This document shows positions 31,967 through 43,480 of a stretch of DNA of 64,000 nt, piece after piece. The DNA is from Siderastrea radians (taxonomy: Eukaryota; Cnidaria; Anthozoa; Scleractinia; Rhizangiidae): positions 67,962,358 to 68,026,357 of the forward strand of contig OZ024889.1 of the NCBI GenBank assembly GCA_964017195.1, written 5' to 3'. The notes beneath the pieces were generated by a model that was given only the letters and a program-made list of their open reading frames with translations, had not been told where the DNA came from and did not search any database. Each line of letters starts with the position of its first letter. Position 1 is the stretch's first letter. Position numbers and translations under genes: made by a program.

Positions 31967-32905
31967 ATCACACTTCACGAGTTAAATTCGGCAATGAGGC
32001 TTTCCGGTAATGTCTCATCCACAATGTCTAGACCAATTTGCAACAAAGTTGTGCCAATGTTTCGATAGTGAGCTTTGTGCTTCGCAGTACAGTCAAAGAT
32101 CTCCTTGGTCCTCCTTGCGACCACTCTTGTAAGCGACCAGCCCCAGTTCAACGATGCAGGCCGACGACCGCCCAGCAAAACCATGCAAGAGGAGCCTTAC
32201 CACTGATGGGGGCCTTGCATAAAACAAAACTTCCGGTGTACCTTCTAACACCAGACAGTCAGTCTAGTTAAAGTCACTATGACTGACGTTAGCAGTTGTG
32301 CCGCTCGTTGTCGCGGCTTTCGCCGCTCATGGAGGCTCCGCCACCAAAACCTTACCTTCGCAGACAATACCGCCAGCTATGCAGGCTAAGGTCGTCACAA
32401 TTTTTTTTTAGAAAATTCGGCTAATATCCATATGAAAATCTCATGCATTTGACTTCCGAAAAGTTGGCAGGTATACAGTATTATATTCGATTTTTTTTTT
32501 CTAAAAACACACCTTTCACTAATTCGCAGCATGTGTTCCTGTGTTGTTTGGCGTATTCCACAGAGAAAAATTGGCCTCGAATAAACACGTAGTTCGGATT
32601 CATTGCATTGCTTGGTTGTGATTTCTCTTTTGTTTTGTTTTAGTTTGTTTTATGTTTCTGCTTGACTACATAAATAATAAATTAATCCAGCACAGCCACC
32701 AACTTTTTTTAAAACATCAATAATCGATAAATTAATAAGAAATTAATTTTTAATTTATTTTTTCTTATGTTTATCATTTTTTATTTTTATCAAAAAAGAA
32801 ATAAATAAATAAATAAATTTGGGGGTGGCCCACAGGGTAGCCCATAGGGTAGCCCATAAGGTAGCCCATAGCCCATGGGCCCAGGCCCAGGTTTTGTCCA
32901 CACCT

Positions 32906-34886
32906 TCAAATTATAGTTTTGCTCTAACAAGTATGTCTTTAAGGGATTTACCCTTTTTGAAAGAGATAATCGGAGGATTTTTAAAGATTGTTTTCAGCAA
33001 AGGCTGATCTTGTATCAGGCTCCATTGTTCCATCAGTATTTGTTTAACATTTTTAACAGCCGGATGGTATGTGGTTACAATGTTTTTTACAATGTTCGCC
33101 GAAGGCGTTTGGATGAGAGGATGCCTATTTACATTTTTTTGCTTGCTAACTGAGGGTACATTGTTAGCCCTCCGTTTTTGGCTCTCGAGCCTTCGTTTGT
33201 GGAAGCGAGTAAGGGCATCAACTAAGCTTTGTTCAGCTTGCTGTTTGATACCCCTTATTTCTCTATTGAAGGTGGTATCTGGCGTAATGTTTGGTTTCGC
33301 CGTATATTGCAAAGATTTCGTTTCATGTTAAATCACAATGGATGCCACCGGTTCAACCTTCTATTGCCCTTGAAAGCTACTTGGAAAATGTCAAAATACA
33401 ATTAGCGGAAATCACGCTCACTAAGCCTAAAAACAACCTGTCACGCAATGAGGTCATAGCCCTAAAAGAGTTGAAAAATAACCCTGCTATCAACCTCAGA
33501 AAAGCAGACAAAGGAACTACAACAGTCATCATGAATAAGCAAGCAAAAATAAATGAGGCTCAAGTGCAACTCGACAACAGAGAGCACTATAAACCTCTTA
33601 AAGCACCGATAGTTAAAAACACGCATGATAAGGTTAATGAGATAATTGACCAAATGCATCGGGGCAAACACATTGATGACATGACCAAAAACTGGCTTCT
33701 CCAAACTCCCAATCCGCCTAGAATACCAATATTCTATACGCTTACAAAAATCCACAAACCAATACCGGTCGGAAGACCAATAATCTCAGGTTGCGACGGC
33801 CCTACTGAGAGAATATCATCATTTGTGGATACACTGCTCCAGCCTATCGCACAAACACAAAAGTCCTACATCAAGGACACAACCGATTTTATAAATTTTA
33901 TAGAAAAAACAAAGATAGGCAAAGATACTATTTTAGTATCAATGGACGTATCTAGCTTGTACACAAATATACCACAAGAGGAAGGAACGAATATAGTATG
34001 TGAAGCATACGAAAAGTTCCACAACTATAACACACCGATTCCAACACACCACCTTAGGGAGATGCTTGGCTTAATCTTAAAAGAAAATTCGTTTCAATTC
34101 AATGAGGAAAACTATCTTCAAACACATGGAACGGCTATGGGAACAAAAAATGGCAGTATCATTTGCCAATATATTCATGGCTGAAATTGAAACAAAAATA
34201 ATTCTACAAAGCGATACCAAGCCAAGAGAATGGAAACGTTACATTGATGACGTTTTCTCCCTTTGGGACAATGATAAAAAAGACATGGATCGGTTTATTG
34301 AACAAGCTAACAAATTCCACCCTACCATTAAATTCACGGCCGAGATATCAGAGAACGAAATTACTTTCCTAGACACCACAGTGTTTAAAGGGGAAAGATT
34401 CAAACAAGATTCCATCCTGGACATCAAAACACACTTCAAGCCGACCGAGACTTTTCAATTTACACACTTTGCTTCGTGCCACCCACCTGGCGTCAAATAT
34501 GGTTTCATTAAAGGCGAAGCAATAAGATTGCTCAGAACAAACTCTTCGAAAAAAACGTTTGAAGAGAGCCTTGTGAAATTCAAACAACGCCTCAAAGCAC
34601 GCGGGTATCCCGAAAACACCATAGAAAGGTCTCTGTCAGAGGTCAACTTTGCCTCTAGACAATCGGCACTCACACAAAAGAAAAAAAGTCACGAGAGGAT
34701 TCTGCCTTTTGTAACCACATACCACCCGGCTGTTAAAAATGTTAAACAAATACTTATGGAACAATGGAGTCTGATACAAGATCAGCCTTTGCTGAAAACA
34801 ATCTTTAAAAGTCCTCCGATTATCTCTTTCAAAAAGGGTAAATCCCTTAAAGACATACTTGTTATAGCAAAACTATAATTTGAAGG
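32906..34886 (+). mobile_element. Penelope-like retroelement 2, truncated, with inverted 3' copy
   Basis: The + strand gene (33,291-34,878) is preceded by an inverted partial copy of its own end: 32,906-33,072 is the complement of about 34,715-34,886. This repeats the head-to-head arrangement of element 1 in a distant relative. The segment 33,073-33,290 between them encodes a minus-strand frame of unknown origin (Lys/Arg/Gln-rich). Confidence 0.8.
33291..34878 (+). pseudogene. Penelope-like reverse transcriptase, frameshifted and lacking GIY-YIG
   Basis: The frame from 33,291 encodes RT motifs up to MDVSSLYTN and THGTAMGTK. An A6 run at about 34,145-34,150 has one extra A, and the frame continues 1 base off through MAVSFANIF, the catalytic YIDD (WKRYIDDVFSLWD), ITFLDT and the region before the nuclease, ending SLKDILVIAKL-stop at 34,878. 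In element 1 the equivalent position (LLVSAKL) is followed by a Cys motif and a GIY-YIG domain; both are absent here. It is about 30-40% similar to element 1 by eye, so it is a different lineage. Inactive as it stands because of the shift and 3' truncation. Confidence 0.85.
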
Positions 34887-34887
34887 T

Positions 34888-34958
34888 GCTAATGCGACGC
34901 GACCACAATATGCACATAGGGAGTCCGTGCAGGCCTGTCATTTATTTTATTTCAGTTC
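34888..34958. repeat. Outer inverted repeat, right copy
   Basis: The perfect complement of about 30,178-30,240, ending in 'catttattttattt'. Confidence 0.9.
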
Positions 34959-35002
34959 AAAACATCCTTATCATGATATTTTGAAAGACGCTTTCCAGAG
35001 TC

Positions 35003-35083
35003 CAGAGTCCAGAGTCCATAGTCCAGAGTCCATAGTCCAGAGTCCAGAGTCCAAGGTCCAGTCCAGAGTCCAGTCCGGCTTTT
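35003..35083. repeat. 9-bp minisatellite, right arm (inverted)
   Basis: Units of AGTCCAGAG or AGTCCATAG, the complement of 25,573-25,686, with matching flanks 'attttgaaagacgctttcc' and 'ttttagact'. It has fewer units than the left arm. Confidence 0.9.
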
Positions 35084-35460
35084 AGACTATGCAAAACAAG
35101 TAAGCATTTAACCAGCAACTAACATAAACATACGTGCACGAGCACCTCTTACAAGATATACAAATTTCAGGCTCCCAATTAGACATGACTCTCATCTCAA
35201 ACACATCAATGGAACTGAAGTTGAAGACATTGTAGAACGGGATACTTCACTTAAAATGGGTATTTCTTTAGAGGCAAGTGACTTTCACTTTTCGCGATTT
35301 GCAAACGCAAATTTTCTTGCAAAGTGCACGCGAAAAAGGTGAAGCGACGACGAGCTTAACTGACACTCCCCAGAGGGGCTTTACAGTGACAATTAAAATT
35401 ATAATGAAATTAATATTAAAAAAATTCAATGGGATAAAATGAAATGGTAATAATGATTAA

Positions 35461-36085
35461 TTAAAAAACACAAGATAAATTGACTTCGGGCTTTTTGATA
35501 AGAACGTAGCCAAAAGATTGGCTCTTATTTTGCGTTTGAAAGTAGCAACGGTCGCTTAGCTTGAGGGAATCATTTAAACTATTCCACAAAGTGACAATTC
35601 GGTAGAAAAAGGTCCTTTGTCCGGACTTGGTCTTAAATAGAGGATTTTGTAGAAGCTGCGAACTTCCAGTCACTTGACCACTTACTTCCCCGCTTTTCGT
35701 GAACTGTGATGAAAGATGTGAGGGGGCAGAACCGGTCGTACACTTGAAAACTAGCTCAACGTCGCAGAAATACAGTTGTGACTTAACTTGCAACCAGCGT
35801 AAGTCTTTTAAATGGGAGCAACATAATCGAACTCTCTTGTGCCAGTGATGATATGGGCTGCGAAGTTTTGAACAGCTTGAAGCTTGAGGAGATTAGTGTC
35901 CGCTGCATTAGAGATGAGCAGTAGAGTAATTTACTGAATAGTAAGGTGTTAATTAGGTAATTATAATAAGTAACTGTTACACCAAGCTACGCTAGAGGGC
36001 GAGATGCCGATATCATGCAGTTTGTCTAGTAGAATGTCACGATTTATACTGTCGAATGCTAGGAAAACGAGAGCATATAAGCGGT
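35461..36085 (-). mobile_element. LINE (non-LTR retrotransposon) remnant
   Basis: Read on the minus strand, 36,085 downward encodes FDSINRDILLDKLHDIG, a typical LINE reverse-transcriptase segment. A 110-codon frame (35,793-35,461) follows, with SAPSHLSSQF, SGQRTFFYR and WNSLNDSLKLS, the conserved tail found after the RT of CR1/Jockey-like LINEs. The two parts are not in one frame and the 5' part is missing. It is a decayed fragment. Confidence 0.75.
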
Positions 36086-36180
36086 TCTTTATCAGCTCCT
36101 CCTTCAAAATTTTCTCTTGAAAATCTTGCATCCAACGGTTTTGTTCTCACTAAAGGCTCTAACACGCCGACACAGCATAT

Positions 36181-39100
36181 TTAAGAGCCATTTTCTGAGA
36201 ATATCGAGAATCGAAAGACACTCACGAAAAATCCAATTTTTTTTTATTTTGCCAAAAAATCCCTTTGGGTAAGCTAATTCAAGAAAAAATAATCCAAAGT
36301 TCCAATGAGTTATTTAACGGACGAAAATTTAAAAAGTTCGAAAAATGCATAAAATGGCGGTTTTAGGGTCTCTAAACGGGTCAAATTCTCACTCAACTTT
36401 AGGAAGCCAGTGAGAGCGTAAAAAAGATTTTTTTCAAACGAAACAAATCATGAACATTATTTAACCTTTGTACTTTAAAACGGTGTAATAAATTTGTCAA
36501 CGTTTGGTTTCGAACATTTTCAAGCGGCGTTCTTATCGAGCCGCTCTTAACCTCGTTTATCACAAGGTAAAATGAAGGCCAACTTCGGCCGCTTAAAACG
36601 GCATCTGGTATTATCATTCAACGATTAAGACTACACAGAAAGGAAGCTCTGTCATTGTACTTTTAACCAGGAAAGTTACAGCTTTGGGAATTAAATACTT
36701 CCCCGTCAGTAAATTTTTACTGTTTAGTGATCTGAGCGGGAAGAACTTTTTGCAAATTACGGATTTAATTCCTGGAATACTGCTAACAATTACAAAGGTC
36801 GTTAAAGATAGGCTTACCATTAGTTACACCTGCATGCACAATGTTTTTCCTGTTCTTTGAAAGAAGGTTCTGCTTTCTTGAGTGGTGCTGAGTCTTATTA
36901 TGTTAAAACAAAGCAGATTTTTAACGGCATTTCAACAAGACAGGAATCCACTCATTCACCTGAACCAAGATAACATCGAAAACACTGTGAAACAACGTAT
37001 TATGCCGCCTACCTTGCCAACCAAAAAAGCAACAATACAATAGAAAAACCTTTCAAACTGTAAACAAACGAATGTTCAGTATCCTGATCGAGCGAAGATA
37101 ATTTAAACTCATCGCGTAGAGGAATAAGCGGAAAGACAGGTGACCTCTGCACTGACCTGCACGTGTCACACCACACTGACAGAGAGAGTCACGCATTCCA
37201 GTTCTTTGATGTGATTTGAGATAAAAACTTGGTGGAAAGTTAAAAAGAAAAAAACCAAAACTTGCAATACTTGGCTAGTACGTTGTTGGATCACATGTTA
37301 GCATAAGCTCCACAAAGGAGTTTTTACGGTCACGACTCTTTCTATAAAGCGCGGTAATTTTGCAATGTATACGTAAGTGCTGTTGTAATTTTACTTCTAA
37401 TTTAATTACAGCTCATGAAATAAAATAAACATTGCAGTAAGTTACGTTCAGAGTGTGTAAGTACTGATATTTGGCGTCGTGTAGTTTTTCCGCTTTTCTG
37501 CAGAGGGTTACTGCCTGTGGATTAAGCAGTGATTACCCTGGCCACGTTTCCCTAAAAGAATGCACAAGAGACATCTCACGGCATCTTCAATTGCACGGAC
37601 AAAGTGCAGATAAAGCGGTTCACTGTGAATTCAAGTTGTTAGCCCGAGCAGGTAATGCTATTGCATTTTGTTCTGGATTTACTTACTTCATAGCACTCGG
37701 CGTCCCTTAATCTAGGTTCTGCAGAGTCGTGCTACTGCTGTGCCCTCCGGCGCCCGGGGGGGGGGGGGGGAGGAAGAACGGGGTCTTTTGATCAATGTTT
37801 GGGTGTAGGTTCAAGCTGCGAGTTTGACACCCTGACCCTGTTTAGGACAGAAAAACAAAATGGAATGTCGATCGTGCTGACCATACCCGGTTGGGGAAAA
37901 TCCGCATATACCATGTTTAGGGGCAGAGACCAAAAAATCATATTCTGTCCAGCGGCACACCCCAGTACTGACCACATAAGGCAGTAACCCTCCCTTCCGG
38001 GGGGTGGGTGGGGGGGCGTGCTTAGCCTTACCTCGCTCAACTGTAGCACAATATTCATCGACCATAGCACGATGTGATTATTGAACTTCCCCTGATGTAA
38101 TCTTCCTTGGCAGCAGTTTGAGCGAGCGAGACGCGGAAGCCACGCGGGCCCATGTGAGAACTCGCCCACATGTTACCTTTTCTCGCTTTGCTATTTTAGC
38201 TTGCGCTTCCTTGGTTTTTGCGTCATGAGGTTGGAAGCTTAGAGTTCAAAGTATATTTATCTTTGATTTTTTGGTTATTTGGGCATTTTTTCAGTAGAAG
38301 AGTCCCACCAATATGTCCTCGCCACAGAGCGGAGTTTGGTATTCGCTGGAGATGCTCTAAAATGAGAAGTAGTGTTCCTCCTGAAATGGCCGCACATAAA
38401 ACAGCCACAGCTGTGGCTGTTTTATGTGCAGCCATTTCAGGAGGAACACTTCATCTCACTGTAGAGCATCTCCAGCGAATGCCATACTGCACTCTGTGGC
38501 GAGGACATATTGTCAATGACAGGTGAGACTCTTCTACTGAAAAAAAAGCCTAAATAACCAAAAATCAAAGATAAATATACTTTGAACTCTAAGCTTTCAA
38601 CCTGATGACGCAAAAACGAAAAAAGTGCAAGCTAAAATGGCAAAGCGAGAAAAGGGATCATGTGGGCAAGTTCACGCATGGGCCTGCGCGGTTTCCGTGT
38701 CTCGCTCGCTCGAACTGCTACCAAGGAAGATTGCATTGAAGTTCAATTTTCGGCGTCTGAAGTCATACCGTGCTATCGTCGTGCTAAACACGGCACCACC
38801 TCGCCCCCCCCCCCCCCGGAAGGGAGGGTTACCCCTTATGTGGACTATACTGGGATGTGCCGCTGGACAGGGTACGGTTTTTGGTCCCTGTCGGGTATGG
38901 TCAGTACGATCGACATTCCATTTCGTTTTTCTGTCCTAAACATGGTCAGGGTGTCAAACCCGCCGAGTCTCCCCTGCACCCAAACATTGATCAAAGTCCC
39001 CCTTCCTACTCTCCCCCCCCCCCCGGGAGTGGCGCGACTCTGCAGAACCTAGATTAAGGGACGCCGAGTGCCACGAAGTATCTGTGGCCAAAATTACGGA

Positions 39101-40569
39101 ACACAGTAATTCCAGAACAAAATGCAATAACATTATCTGCTCGGGCTGTTAAAAAAACAACTTGAATTCACTGTCAACCGCTTTATCTGCACTTGGTCGC
39201 AATTGAAGATGCCGCGAGATGGCTCTTGTGCATTCTTTTAGGGAAACAACTTCAACGTGGCCTGGGTAATCACTGCTTAATCCACAGGCAGTAACCCTCT
39301 TCAGAAGTGCGGAAAAACTAGTTGACGCCAGATATCAGTACAACACACCCTGAACGAAACTTACTGCAATATATACGTACATTACCGCACTTTGTAGAAA
39401 GAGTCGTGACCGTAAAAACTCCTTTGTGGAGGCTAACATGTAATCCAACAACTGAATGTGGCTATCTGTTGCAAGCTTTTTTTTTCTTTTAATTTCCCAC
39501 CAAGTTTTATTCCTGTATTTGTATCTCAAATCACATCAAAGAACTGGAATACGTGACTCTCTCTGTCAGTGTGGTGTGACACGTGCGGGTCAGTGCAGAG
39601 GTCACCTGTCTTTCCGCTTATTCCTCTACGCGATGAGTTTACATTATCTTCGCTCGATCAGGATACTGAAAATTCGTTTGTTTACAGTTTGGAATGTTTT
39701 TCTATTGTATTGTTGCTTTTTTGGTTGGCAAGGTAGGCGGCATAATAGGTTGTTTCACAGTGTTTTCGATGTTATCTTGGTTCAGTTGAATGAGTGGATT
39801 CTTGTCTTGTCGAAATGCCGTTAAAAATCGATCTGCTTTGTTTTAACATAATAAGACTCAGCACCACTCAAGAAAGCAGAACCTTCTTTCAAAGATCAGG
39901 AAAAGCATTGTGCATGGATGTGTAACTAATGGTAAGCCTATCTTTAACGACCTTTGTAATTGTTAGCAGTATTCCAGGAATTAAATCCGTAATTTGCATA
40001 TAATTCTACCCGCTCAGATCACTAAACAGTAAAAATTTACTGACGGAAAAGTATTTAATTCCCAAAGCTGTAACTTTCCTGGTTAAAAGTACAATGACAG
40101 AGCTTCCTTTCTGTGTAGTCTTAATCGTTGAATGATACATACCAGATGCTGTTTTAAGCGGCCGAAGTTGGCCTTCATTTTACCTTGTGATAAACGAGGT
40201 TAAGAGCGGCTCGATAAGAACGCCGCTTGAAAATGTTCGAAACCAAACATTGGCAAATTTATTACACAGTTTTAAAGTACAACGGTTAAATAATGTTCAT
40301 GATTTGTTTCGTTTTAAAAGAATGTTTTTTACGCTCTCACTGGCTTCCTAAAGTTGAGTGAGAATTTGACCCGTTTAGAGACCCTAAAACCACCATTTTA
40401 TGCATTTTTTGAACTTTTTAAATTTTCGTCCGTTAAATAACTCATTGGAACTTTGGATTATTTTTTCTTGAATTAGCTTACCCAAAGGGATTTTTTGGCA
40501 AAATAAAAAAAAATTGGATTTTTCGTGAGTGTCTTTCGATTCTCGATATTCTCAGAAAATGGCTCTTAA
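36181..40569. mobile_element. Imperfect 4.4-kb palindrome bounded by TTAA
   Basis: Arms 36,181-38,410 and 38,411-40,569 are inverted copies with small indels, differing in length by about 70 bp. They meet without spacer at CACAGCTGTG (38,406-38,415) inside a 68-bp near-perfect core. The outer ends read TTAAGAGCCATTTTCTGAG and its complement. Landmarks pair along the whole length, for example the G-run near 37,756 with the C-run near 39,015. No frame encodes a recognisable protein. TTAA at both ends would fit a piggyBac-type target duplication, although the terminal sequence is not the usual CCC. Alternatively it is an inverted duplication from replication or assembly. Confidence 0.8.
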
Positions 40570-43480
40570 TGACCATTCGTATGATCTTGAAAGCCTTTAA
40601 GATCTCCAAAAAACGTTTGAATTCGTTTCAAGAAACACAAGCGAAACGAGTCTTTCGACAGACTTCGTTGAAGAAACGGAGGTGAAAGTAAATGCACATT
40701 CGTAAACATCGTTACTACCTGCAAAGATTTTCGTAGCGTAGGCAACATTAAATTGTTACAGTATGACCCAATCTTTTAGAAACCCGCATTACTTGAACCC
40801 TTTGCTTGAGTGTTTCCAAGTTTTAATAAGTTTTGTTTGCATCTTTGAGTGACTTTGCTATCAAACTAACCCTCGAAAAGACGTCTTTAAATAACATTTG
40901 AAGTGGTACATACATACATACATACATATATACAGACATGACTTTATTTTATCTCGAATTTACAGGTAGCAACTGATTATAGGGATGATATAAACAAGGT
41001 TTATAAACTGGGAATAATAATTACAATTCGTGCTTTTAAGGTTTTACTTTACTTTGCTCTGTGATTGGTTTATAAAACTCGCGCCGCTATCTCAGCCAAT
41101 TAGCTGTACATCAGAAACCAACTGTGTTTTTGTTGCTCGTGTTTTCCCGCGCTTGGCGACTGTTACACGTCCTTGCTTCGATTTCTGATTGGCTCATTGT
41201 ACAATTTGGGTTTGTTGTGATTGGCTGGGGTAATTACTACTTTGTTTTTGTTTTAAGATAGTCTAATGAAAAAAGCCTCCTAATAAGCTTACTTTTAAAA
41301 CATAAACGTTACAGCATTCTTCCATAAAGATGAATAATAAATGTCAGTTTCGGAAAGTGACTGTAATACTGAAATCAACACAGAGAGCCACTCTGTTGTT
41401 CAGTAAATGACCCCAATAACTTAGAACCTAAAGCTTGCTTACAAAGCTCGGAGCGGCTACTGATGAAACGATAGTATGCTTCAAATTAAAAAGGCTGAAA
41501 CTTTTTTCTTACAATACTCCTTAACATTAAGCTGGAAGATGTGACTGGATAAAAGTCATAAATGTAGGGAGAAGACTACACTGTTTTCCTAACTTTATTA
41601 TTATTTTTTTTTGGAAATTAAAAAAAGCCTACACTGCACGTTTTCTTGAGCATTGATGGTGTGAAAAAAGCTATAGCATACCACGATAATTAAGAAAAAC
41701 AACATAATCTTTTTTGAGGACAAAAAATTGTCATCAGAGTAGAACTCAATATGCCGTAGAAGGTCAAATTACTCCCAATTGTTGTTATAGGTTGATAACT
41801 GCCCGCTTTAAGTTCTATTTGTTAGGCATGCTACCAATTACAATTTTAGACAAAAATGTGTGTTTAAACATGCCGAACCAAACGTAGTTCTTTAAAGGAA
41901 AACGGCGCGTGCGCCGCGAGCTTGGGGCACTGTGGTTCGACCACTTGAACTTCAGACAAGTTTTTGGCTTACAACAACTTTTTTGTACACACCAAATTGT
42001 CAAAAGCCAAAGCAAACATTTGTGTTATATACAGCAACAGATTAGGGAACAGCGTGGGGTCATCAAGGCGTTTGCTTATACGTTGCACTGTATTTTATCC
42101 ATATTCCAGCTGTTGTAACATAGTATGGTTTTCTACTTCTATAACTAGTCTCCAGAGGATAAATTCTTCCCCAAAAGCTGGCATTTAGGACAATTGTCCG
42201 TTGTCTGTTGTAGAGGTCACGGCCCGTCGAAACATAGTTCGGTCACCGTAAAATGAGTGACGATCTGCGGGGACGTACATCTTTTGGTGTCCAGTCTAGG
42301 ATAGAGAGTTGACTCCATCAATATATAGTTTGAAATTGAGACAAACGAGTTGAGATGTCTAAAAGTCATATTCCGGAACATTTTAATGGCTTCAAAGTTT
42401 CAGAATTCCCAGAATTAAACAGCATTTTGAGAATTAATAAATAAATGAAGAGGGCCGAGAAATTTCATTAGGTAGGTAATCTTGTCTTGACGAACACGCA
42501 AGCTCCTAGCAGGATAAAATTCCAAACCTTGACATCAAGAAAATACAAACAATACTACATAAACGCGCTACTGGAGAGCTTGTAACGGTCCGCACTGTTG
42601 ATACTGTTAGCCTCACTCGCAGGAGTTTTAAAGGAGTCGTATTACCCTCTTCCATCAGTGAGGGTAATACAACTCCCCTTAAATGGACTGAGGGAAAATC
42701 TATCACATTCTAGTATTTTCCGGGGGATTTTCTTCCTTAAACAAACCTAAAAGTTGGGATTACATTACAGTTGACCGTCGCTATCTCGATCTCCGGTTAT
42801 CACGAATCCCCCGCTATCGGAATGAAACCTGTTTGTCTTGGACGTTGAGCGGTTATTCACTACTTGCTATCTCGAACTCCCAGGGAAGTGTCGTCTACTG
42901 TATATGACCCAGATTGACTCCGGAATGGAAAGCATTTTTATGAAATTAACAGCCACCAGACAACTTAAAGCACAGTTTGGGATATCTCTTTCACCTCAAA
43001 AAAATAAAAAAAGACCACGAAGAGCATTGCCCGCTTTACAACGCATCGGTTCTTGGATCGAAGACTACTGCATTTACACGGCCCTCGCGGTTACGCTTTA
43101 GATATCTTCTTAGATTTTTTTCTGTTTGACCTTGATTACGTTAACTGGATGAGTTTTTAAGACTCTGAGACGCACCATAAAGGAAGAAATGAATCTTTAA
43201 AGAATCGCAAATCAACAGAACTCACTTGAAGAACTTATTTGATCGTATAAACTGCAAAGCAATCTCTTTTCTCTCGTTTTTCCCTCGAGATGTTGATGCG
43301 AAAAGGGGGTCTCTTCGAAAAGTCCTAAAGGGTTTGCTGAGAGCTCCTGCCCAAGTATATTTTATCCACGGCACTACTTGTAATCAAATTTTTTTTGTTG
43401 TTGTTGAAAAGGGCAATAAATAGGAAATGATTGATTGATTGCACGCTGGCAACTCGCGCAATAAAATACAAACTGTCTTC
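40570..43480. other. No gene seen
   Basis: AT-rich sequence with a (CATA)n tract near 40,911-40,930, a dispersed repeat related to 25,230-25,340 near 41,050-41,170, a small hairpin near 42,634-42,676 ('gtattaccct'/'agggtaatac'), and a stretch at 42,770-42,900 with 'cgctatctcgatctccgg' and 'gctatctcgaactcccagg', reminiscent of the ends of pogo/Tigger-like elements (weak). Short frames show no domain. Confidence 0.5.

Larger units (their letters stand above)
30243..32904. mobile_element. Foldback element with long arms and nested palindrome
   Basis: Left arm 30,243 to about 30,802 pairs with right arm about 32,318 to 32,904. The arms begin 'ggtgtggacaaaacctggg', continue through short 'tgggctaccctа'-like tandem units, an AT-rich part, and end in 'ggtggcggagcc'. 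The loop holds a second inverted pair (about 31,447-31,640 with 31,768-31,966) around a 58-bp perfect palindrome. Two loop frames, 30,886-31,254 (+) and 31,975-32,184 (-), have no recognisable domain. The structure is that of a non-autonomous foldback DNA element, perhaps two nested. Confidence 0.75.

Noticed and set aside
36181..40569. Palindrome as a simple assembly artefact
   Set aside because: The arms differ by many substitutions and indels (about 70 bp length difference), unlike a chimeric fold-back read, although long-read confirmation is still the decisive test.
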